From JAUWQU01 sp964564285 (GTDB taxonomy: Bacteria > Planctomycetota > Phycisphaerae > SM23-33): a stretch of 17,024 nucleotides of DNA. The DNA is taken from NCBI GenBank assembly GCA_964564285.1, contig CAZMBZ010000088.1, forward strand, positions 1-17,024, in the 5' to 3' direction. Both the position numbers and the translations under genes were made by a program. The notes below the pieces were generated by a model. The model saw only the letters and a program-made list of their open reading frames with translations. It ran no database searches and was not told the DNA's origin. Of this stretch, positions 12,242 through 17,024 are shown one piece after another (within the stretch, counting starts at the first letter, position 1; each line of letters begins with the position of its first letter).

Positions 12242-13135
12242 ATGCGTACTAGTCTTGACTGTATTCCCTGCTTCGTCAGGCAGACGTTAGAGGCCGCCCG
12301 GTTCTTTACGGACGACCCTGTTGTTCATGAGCGGATCTTGCGTGAAGTGCTTCGTTCGACGGCCGATATGGACCTGGCCCAATGCCCGCCCGTGGTTGCC
12401 CAGCAGATGCATCGCCGTCTGCGGGAGTTCGCGGGTGTGGATGACCCTTACCGGGCTGCGAAAGACACTTTCAACCGGATGGCGCTGGACATGTTGCCCG
12501 AGTTTGCGGAGCAAGTTCGCAACAGCTCGGACCCGCTGGCTCTGGCGCTGCGCCTGGCGATTGCGGGTAACGTGATCGATCTCGGCGTTAACGGAGGCCT
12601 GACTGAAGAGCAGGCCCGACGCGCCGTGGCCGGGGCGGTGGATGAGCCGTTCCATGGCGACGTGGAAGATTTTCGCCAGGCGGTCGTCTCTGCCGACAAC
12701 ATCCTTTACTTGGCTGACAATGCGGGCGAGATCGTTTTCGACCGTTTGCTCATCGAGCAGTTGCCGACCGAGCGGGTGACGTTGGTTGTTCGCGGCGGGC
12801 CTATCTTGAACGATGCGATCATGGCGGACGCCGAGGTCGCTGGCCTGTGCGACCTGGTGGAGACAATCGATAACGGCTCGGATGCACCGGGCACCGTTCT
12901 GGATGATTGCAGCGAGAGTTTCCAACGGCGTTTCGCGATGGCGGACATGATTATCGCCAAAGGCCAGGGCAACTTTGAATCGATGAGCGACACGCCAGGC
13001 AACATCTACTTCCTGTTCAAGGCCAAGTGCCAGGTGATTGCCGATCACGTGGGTCTGCCCATTGGAACGCACGTGGCGATGCGATGGCAGGAGCCGCTAC
13101 CTTTGGCAGGAGGCGAACATCATGCCGGGATTTGA
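12242..13135 (+). CDS. DUF89 family protein (damage-control phosphatase-like)
   Basis: This 297-residue protein starts MRTSLDCIPCFVRQTLEAAR, the usual CIPC start of the prokaryotic DUF89 group. The metal-site motif is DNAGEIVFDRLLIE (Asp159, Asn160, Glu163). It continues with VVRGGPILNDA and KGQGNFESMSD. DUF89 proteins include metal-dependent phosphatases that remove damaged phosphometabolites. The role of this anaerobic branch beside ORP genes is unknown. The start chosen is the ATG six bases after the preceding stop; a TTG five codons earlier is possible but less family-like. Confidence 0.9.
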   Translation: MRTSLDCIPCFVRQTLEAARFFTDDPVVHERILREVLRSTADMDLAQCPPVVAQQMHRRLREFAGVDDPYRAAKDTFNRMALDMLPEFAEQVRNSSDPLALALRLAIAGNVIDLGVNGGLTEEQARRAVAGAVDEPFHGDVEDFRQAVVSADNILYLADNAGEIVFDRLLIEQLPTERVTLVVRGGPILNDAIMADAEVAGLCDLVETIDNGSDAPGTVLDDCSESFQRRFAMADMIIAKGQGNFESMSDTPGNIYFLFKAKCQVIADHVGLPIGTHVAMRWQEPLPLAGGEHHAGI

Positions 13136-13397
13136 CGGAACAGGCCCCAGAGGAATGGGTCCCATGACCGGCGGCGGCAGAGGCATGTGCGTGGTCAATC
13201 TGTCCGCCGAATCGAATGAGACGGCTGTCGGGTTGGCTGGACATGCGGGCTGGCCTGTTCGCCAACCGTTAAATCGCCAGGCGGAGTTAATGCAGTTGCG
13301 CGACCATGCCCGGCACCTGGAAGGTGTTCTGGCGGGCATTCGCGCACGGATTGAAGGTCTGCGTCCCGCCAGGCCGCAAGGACCTGAAGGAATATAG
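13122..13397 (+). CDS. DUF5320-like small protein with coiled coil
   Basis: This 91-residue protein begins MPGFDGTGPRGMGPMTGGGR and ends in an amphipathic helix (ELMQLRDHARHLEGVLAGIR). It shares both ends with the 7892-8299 protein but has a shorter middle and lacks the GYCAGY stretch. A perfect AGGAGG precedes its ATG, which lies inside the last codons of the DUF89 gene (14-base overlap). The frame is open further upstream, but that would lie within DUF89 and without the family start. It is the member of the family in the sigma-54 operon and a likely scaffold or partner of ORP; function unknown. Confidence 0.9.
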   Translation: MPGFDGTGPRGMGPMTGGGRGMCVVNLSAESNETAVGLAGHAGWPVRQPLNRQAELMQLRDHARHLEGVLAGIRARIEGLRPARPQGPEGI

Positions 13398-13400
13398 AGC

Positions 13401-13961
13401 GTGAAAGATATCCCATTGCCCGAAGATCTGAAACAGTGCGTGGATTTTCACGGGCACCTTTGTCCGGGAGTGGTCATCGGCTACTGCGCCGCCAAGTCGG
13501 GCATGCGTGAGTTGTCCGCCAATCGTTCAGGAGATGAGGAACTCATTGCCATCGTCGAGAACGACACCTGCGCCGTCGACGCCATCCAGGTGCTCACCGG
13601 CTGCACGTTTGGCAAGGGCAACCTGTATTTCCACGACTGGGGCAAGATGGTATTCACCCTCGCCACGCGCAGTAACGGGCGATCCGTTCGCCTGTGCCTT
13701 CGGCCTGTCGACGTTCCGGGGATCAGCGATATTCCCGAGGACCAGCGGCGCCGGTGCCAGATCGAGTACATGCTTTCTCGCGACCCATCGGAGTTGTTCG
13801 ACGTCAGGCAAGACGTGCTGGTTGCCCTGCCGTCGAAGGCTACAATCCATGAGAGTTATCCCTGCGAGACATGCGGCGAGCGGGTAATGGCCACTCGCCT
13901 TTGCCCATGCGGCGACAAAAATGTTTGCATTCCCTGTTATGAGAATACCCAGGAGCAATAG
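13401..13961 (+). CDS. FmdE-like protein with C-terminal zinc ribbon (GTG start)
   Basis: This 186-residue protein has an FmdE domain with CVDFHGHLCPGVVIGYCAA (Cys13, His17, His19, Cys21), then NDTCAVDAIQVLTGCTFGKG (Cys57, Cys68) and the dimerising RPVDVPGISD region. A C-terminal four-Cys knuckle follows: YPCETCGERV, LCPCGDKNVCIPCYE. FmdE is named from the molybdenum formylmethanofuran dehydrogenase operon of methanogens; its chemistry is unsettled, but the His/Cys set binds a metal. GTG at 13401 is preceded by AGGA nine bases away and lies four bases after the DUF5320-like stop. A role in delivering a metal to the ORP centre is inferred. Confidence 0.92.
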   Translation: MKDIPLPEDLKQCVDFHGHLCPGVVIGYCAAKSGMRELSANRSGDEELIAIVENDTCAVDAIQVLTGCTFGKGNLYFHDWGKMVFTLATRSNGRSVRLCLRPVDVPGISDIPEDQRRRCQIEYMLSRDPSELFDVRQDVLVALPSKATIHESYPCETCGERVMATRLCPCGDKNVCIPCYENTQEQ

Positions 13962-13967
13962 AATCTT

Positions 13968-15215
13968 ATGAGTGAGAAGTCCACACAAGCATGTGACGTT
14001 GACGAATCCCGGCGCGAACTGGAAGAATTGGAGCTCCAGACTCGCATGGAGAGCATCGGCCAGAAGATACTCGTGCTGTCAGGCAAGGGCGGCGTGGGCA
14101 AGAGCACGGTCGCGGCCAATCTTGCGGTCTCTCTGGCCAAGGCGGGCAAGAAGGTCGGCCTGCTTGACGTGGACCTTCACGGCCCGAGCATTCCGAAGAT
14201 TCTGGGTCTGGAGGGTCAGCGTCTCGGCCCGAACGCCACGGGTGGCCTGGCGCCCATTCAGTTGAGCGAGAACCTTTCAGTTGTGTCGGTTGGCATGCTT
14301 CTGGAAAGCGCCAACGATGCCGTGATCTGGCGCGGGCCGATGAAATACAATGTAATCCGCCAGTTCCTCAAGGATGTCGAGTGGGGCAACCTGGACTACC
14401 TGGTGGTCGACTCCCCGCCGGGAACGGGCGACGAGCCGCTGGCCGTGGCGCAGATGGTCGGGCGCGGCGCACTTGCGGTTGTCGTTACGACGCCTCAGCA
14501 GGTCGCCATTGCCGACGTGCGGCGGAGCGTATCCTTCTGCAAGACTCTCAAACTGCGCGTGGAGGGCATTGTCGAGAACATGAGCGGCCTGATATGCCCG
14601 CACTGCGGCAAAGAGGTGGAGCTGTTCAGTGTCGGCGGTGGTGAGAAACTTGCCACCGAGATGAACGTGCCTTTCCTGGGTCGCATCCCCATGGATCCGC
14701 AGATTGTCGTGTCCGGCGATAATGGAACGCCATTTATCGATTCGCAGGCCGACAGCCCCGCGGCCAAGGCGTTTGCGAGTGTCATTGAACCGATTCTTAA
14801 TCACCAGGCAGATGGTTGTCTCGATCAGATCTGTCCGACCGATAGTCAGGATCCTCAGCCCAAGGAGACCGAGAAAATGAAGATTGCAATGCCCACGGTC
14901 GAAGGAAAGCTGTGTTTGCATTTTGGCCACTGCGAGAAGTTCGCGATTGTGGAAGTAGACGTCGAAAGCAAGACCATCACCGATACAAACTTCCTGACGC
15001 CGCCCATGCATGAGCCTGGCGTGCTGCCTCGTTGGCTTAATGAGCAGGGCGTCAAGATCATCATCGCCAGCGGCATGGGCCAGCGGGCAAAGGGCCTGTT
15101 CACTGAGAACGGGATAGATGTCGTCGTCGGCGCGCCGGCCGAGACTCCCGAGAACGTCGTGTCGGCCTACCTGGCTGGAACGCTGGAAACGGGCGAGAAC
15201 ATCTGCGACCACTGA
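13968..15215 (+). CDS. mrpORP: Mrp/NBP35-type ATPase fused to an ORP domain
   Basis: This 415-residue protein has an acidic N-terminal helix, then an Mrp/ApbC/NBP35 ATPase. Walker A is SGKGGVGKST at residues 38-47; DVDLHGPSIPK, SPPGTGDEPL and the bridging CPHC (Cys210, Cys213) are intact. The Mrp part ends near residue 285. A Cys-containing linker (GCLDQICPTD) leads to an ORP/NifX domain at 304-415 with KIAMPTVEGKLCLHFGHCEK. Mrp proteins are Fe-S carrier ATPases. The same fusion is known as MrpORP in Desulfovibrio, where it belongs to the ORP complex. The CLHFGHCE Cys/His pair is absent from the stand-alone ORP at 11874-12236. It likely loads a metal-sulfur cluster onto ORP. AGGAG precedes the ATG. 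Confidence 0.95.
   Translation: MSEKSTQACDVDESRRELEELELQTRMESIGQKILVLSGKGGVGKSTVAANLAVSLAKAGKKVGLLDVDLHGPSIPKILGLEGQRLGPNATGGLAPIQLSENLSVVSVGMLLESANDAVIWRGPMKYNVIRQFLKDVEWGNLDYLVVDSPPGTGDEPLAVAQMVGRGALAVVVTTPQQVAIADVRRSVSFCKTLKLRVEGIVENMSGLICPHCGKEVELFSVGGGEKLATEMNVPFLGRIPMDPQIVVSGDNGTPFIDSQADSPAAKAFASVIEPILNHQADGCLDQICPTDSQDPQPKETEKMKIAMPTVEGKLCLHFGHCEKFAIVEVDVESKTITDTNFLTPPMHEPGVLPRWLNEQGVKIIIASGMGQRAKGLFTENGIDVVVGAPAETPENVVSAYLAGTLETGENICDH
14862..14879 (+). promoter_or_regulatory. Internal Shine-Dalgarno and in-frame ATG at the ORP domain
   Basis: AAGGAG at 14862-14867 stands nine bases before the in-frame ATG at 14877. This begins exactly at the first residue of the ORP domain (MKIAMPTVEGK, residue 304). 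It could yield a free 112-residue ORP domain besides the full fusion, or be the relic of two once-separate genes. Confidence 0.55.
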
Positions 15216-15255
15216 CGCATCAGCAGCGCCGGGTGACAGCAAAAGGAACTCGAAA

Positions 15256-16452
15256 ATGTGGGTCACGAAACTGTCCGGGCGACAGCGGCTCGAATGCGCC
15301 GCTGCTGTGCTTGCCGCGACGGTCATCGTGCTGGTGGGCGCGACGAGAAAGTCCCAGTCGCCACTGCCGGTTTCGCCTGACCTGACTGTCGAGATGAGTA
15401 TCAAGGAGATGGCTTCCCGCCTGGAAGTTACGGGGCTGGAAGTTACCGGCAAGAGCCTTGCGCGGGAACTGGGCCTTCCCCTGCACGGGGGCAAGGGCAG
15501 GCCCGTCCGGGTGTTTGGCATAACGCAAGCCGAACTCGACCACGTAACCGAGCACATTCTAAGCCACCGCGGACCGGCCCTGAAATATTACATTCTCGCG
15601 GCGATGGTTCTTCTGGGCCTGGTTTACCTCGTGCGCCTGGGTCGCCCGGATGGATCGCCCGTGAGCCAGCGACGCACCTGGTATCCGCGATGGCCTTACC
15701 TGGTGGTTCTGGCGATCAGCGTGGCGGTATGCGGTTTTGCCCTTGGCAAGTCGCCTAATCCCATGGAAAGCGCGGTCAAGGTTTTCAAAAGTATGGTGGG
15801 GTTGTATCCGTCGATCGTCGAGAAGGCGTTGGCGCTGGCGTTCTTCGGCGGCCTGGCTGTGGTCGGCAGCAAGTTGATCTGTGGCTGGGCGTGTCCGTTC
15901 GGGGCTTTGCAGGAACTGATTTATCATCTGCCCGTCCTGAAGAAGATCAAACGCAGGAAGGTTCCCTTTGTCGTAACCAACACGATTCGCTCGTTGATCT
16001 TCGCGACGATGCTGCTCATGCTGTTTGGCGTTTTTGGCCCCGGGCAGGGGTTTGTCCTCTATCACTATATCAACCCGTTCAACCTGTTCAATCTGGACTT
16101 CGAGACCGTATCGGTTGTGGTGACCATCCTGGTTGTGGTGGCTGTGTCGTTTGGTTTCTACAGGCCATTCTGCCAGTTCATCTGCCCGTTCGGTCTGCTG
16201 AGTTGGCTTCTGGACCGATTGAGTATCTTCCGCGTGAAGGTAGATCACGACCTCTGCACCGAATGCGGCGCATGCATCAATGCGTGTCCGCTGGATGCAG
16301 CCAGGGACCGGGTGGCTGGGAAGATCTTCCCCGCCGAATGCTTTAGTTGTGCCCGCTGCCTCAATGTGTGTCCCGTTGACGCCATCAGCTATGGACTCGT
16401 CGGCATGAAGCGTGCTGTTCCAACGAAACCTGGCAATGGCAGCGGAGGATAA
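15256..16452 (+). CDS. NapH-like membrane polyferredoxin
   Basis: This 398-residue integral membrane protein has hydrophobic helices near 12-28, 109-127, 146-164, 190-208, 245-262 and 284-304. There are two CxxxCP motifs at helix ends (Cys209-Cys213 in CGWACPFG and Cys306-Cys310 in CQFICPFG). A C-terminal 2[4Fe-4S] ferredoxin region has Cys334/337/340/344 and Cys362/365/368/372. This is the NapH/YccM/NosR-type plan for moving electrons from quinol through the membrane. The stretch 45-105 (SIKEMASRLEVTGLEVTGKS then LARELGLPL and VFGITQAELDHVTEHIL) precedes the second helix and is not part of minimal NapH. The start was placed at the ATG after AAAAGGAA. It probably links the ORP system to the quinone pool. 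Confidence 0.92.
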   Translation: MWVTKLSGRQRLECAAAVLAATVIVLVGATRKSQSPLPVSPDLTVEMSIKEMASRLEVTGLEVTGKSLARELGLPLHGGKGRPVRVFGITQAELDHVTEHILSHRGPALKYYILAAMVLLGLVYLVRLGRPDGSPVSQRRTWYPRWPYLVVLAISVAVCGFALGKSPNPMESAVKVFKSMVGLYPSIVEKALALAFFGGLAVVGSKLICGWACPFGALQELIYHLPVLKKIKRRKVPFVVTNTIRSLIFATMLLMLFGVFGPGQGFVLYHYINPFNLFNLDFETVSVVVTILVVVAVSFGFYRPFCQFICPFGLLSWLLDRLSIFRVKVDHDLCTECGACINACPLDAARDRVAGKIFPAECFSCARCLNVCPVDAISYGLVGMKRAVPTKPGNGSGG

Positions 16453-16901
16453 TGTCTGTGACACCCAATCCAAGCCTGGAACTTTTGGAGGAGACTCGCC
16501 ACGGCATGCATTCCCATTGCGTGGTGTGTGGCCAGCCTAGCTGCGCTGGATTGGGTCTGGGGTTCCAAGTCCAGGCCGACGGAAGCGTAACATCCAGCTT
16601 TGACTGCCATGAGAACTTCGAGGGCTACGACGGGATGCTGCACGGCGGAGTAATTTCCGCCATCGCCGACGGCGCGATGACCAACTGCCTGTTCGCTCAC
16701 GGCATTACGGCGGTGACGGCTGAGCTGAAGGTGCGGTTTCGACACCCGATCGAATTGGGGACATCTCTGACGGTGGCTGCGAGGATCACCCGACGTTCTG
16801 AGCCGCTTTTCCTGGTCGAGGCCGAGCTCACCCAGTCAGGCCAGTTGAAAGCCAAGGCTACCGGCAAGTTCATGGAAACTCCGGGTGGCCCGCCAGCGTA
16901 A
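16452..16901 (+). CDS. PaaI-type hotdog thioesterase
   Basis: This 149-residue hotdog-fold protein has the motif YDGMLHGGVISAIADGAMTN (catalytic-type Asp after HGG) and the following AVTAELKVRFRHPIELG. An N-terminal Cys set (HSHCVVCGQPSCAGLGLGF; Cys23, 26, 31) is unusual for minimal PaaI proteins but recurs in Cys-rich members. The acyl-CoA substrate is unknown. Its start overlaps the NapH-like stop as TAATG, with GGAGG just upstream, so it is translationally coupled. Why a thioesterase ends this operon is not evident. Confidence 0.9.
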   Translation: MSVTPNPSLELLEETRHGMHSHCVVCGQPSCAGLGLGFQVQADGSVTSSFDCHENFEGYDGMLHGGVISAIADGAMTNCLFAHGITAVTAELKVRFRHPIELGTSLTVAARITRRSEPLFLVEAELTQSGQLKAKATGKFMETPGGPPA

Positions 16902-16982
16902 AGACCAATAAGGTAGAGCAGTTCCGTTGCCGCGGATTGTGTCGCGGTCTGGCCTGCGATTAACACTCAAAAAGGAATTGAA

Positions 16983-17024
16983 ATGACTGTGCGAATTCTC
17001 GGTATCTGTTGTAGTCCCCGTCAG
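16983..17024 (+). CDS. Start of a flavodoxin-fold NAD(P)H reductase (truncated by window)
   Basis: Only 14 codons are present: MTVRILGICCSPRQ. The ILGIxxSPR phosphate-loop pattern is that of NADPH-dependent FMN reductase or iron-sulfur flavoprotein families. AAGGA precedes the ATG. It would be a second flavoprotein of the type at 1737-2360. The identification rests on this short motif. Confidence 0.6.
   Translation, partial: MTVRILGICCSPRQ

Noticed and set aside
6990..15215. A nitrogen-fixation locus, suggested by NifX-family domains
   Set aside because: No nifH, nifD, nifK, nifB or nifE/N gene is present; the NifX-like domains occur here with Mrp, ferredoxin-MinD and a sigma-54 activator, as in ORP loci.
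14277..15557. Long antisense frame opposite the Mrp-ORP and NapH-like genes
   Set aside because: It has no recognisable domain and lies opposite firmly identified genes; it is a GC-rich antisense shadow. The same holds for 15559-16473 and 11011-11760 on the minus strand.
16930..16947. CCGCG-n8-CGCGG as a terminator after the thioesterase gene
   Set aside because: The stem is only five base pairs with no U-run, and a further gene with a good ribosome-binding site follows.

Overview
The window (about 17 kb, GC-rich, densely packed) is a metal-cofactor and redox gene cluster from an anaerobic bacterium. It contains [4Fe-4S] proteins, an Isf-type iron-sulfur flavoprotein, MinD-type ATPases with ferredoxin inserts, NifX/ORP-type cofactor-binding proteins and an FmdE-like protein, all typical of strict or facultative anaerobes. 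The phylum cannot be read safely from the sequence. A planctomycete-like or deltaproteobacterial-like host would fit, but that is a guess. No nitrogenase, hydrogenase, rRNA, tRNA, CRISPR or phage gene is visible.

Layout: everything from 56 to 10135 reads leftward (minus strand) and everything from 10330 to the right end reads rightward. Reading leftward from the divergent intergenic region at 10136-10329: a NifX-type protein with a basic Gly/Arg tail; a peroxiredoxin; three small Gly-rich proteins starting MPxGxGTGP (DUF5320-like; one is a zinc-ribbon variant); a NifX/ORP protein fused to a long GMGGGMGGGGGR repeat and a coiled coil; a 58-residue 2[4Fe-4S] ferredoxin with a GTG start; a 91-residue unknown; a ferredoxin-MinD ATPase; an FmdB-type zinc ribbon; a DsrE-like protein; a SAM methyltransferase; a membrane-anchored DUF302 protein; a second ferredoxin-MinD ATPase; a DUF2061 membrane protein; an iron-sulfur flavoprotein; a stand-alone Lrp/AsnC sensor domain; a COG1237-type metallo-beta-lactamase-fold protein; and a Nudix hydrolase. 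Rightward: a PAS-AAA-Fis sigma-54 activator, then, behind a near-perfect -24/-12 promoter, a cysteine-free ORP-like protein, a DUF89 protein, another DUF5320-like protein, an FmdE protein with a C-terminal zinc ribbon, an Mrp ATPase fused to an ORP domain, a NapH-like membrane polyferredoxin, a PaaI-type thioesterase, and the first 14 codons of a flavodoxin-fold reductase.

How they may work together: the core set (two ferredoxin-MinD ATPases, sigma-54 activator, ORP, Mrp-ORP fusion, two divergent units) matches the anaerobe-specific orange protein (ORP) system known from Desulfovibrio, where ORP binds a Mo-Cu-sulfide cluster and both operons are sigma-54 controlled. This locus looks like an expanded version. 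It has four NifX/ORP domains rather than one or two, four MPxGxGTGP small proteins, a dedicated ferredoxin, a membrane electron carrier, and redox or metal proteins (DsrE, FmdE, DUF89, peroxiredoxin). A sequence-based link between parts is the shared C-terminal coiled-coil module in two DUF5320-like proteins and the Gly-repeat ORP protein. An assembly machine for a Mo/Cu/Fe-S centre is the best inference; its physiological substrate is not evident.

Other structure: two copies of an intergenic repeat (one with clear inverted ends) bracket the Nudix-MBL gene pair at the left edge. An internal ribosome-binding site and ATG sit exactly at the ORP domain of the Mrp-ORP gene.
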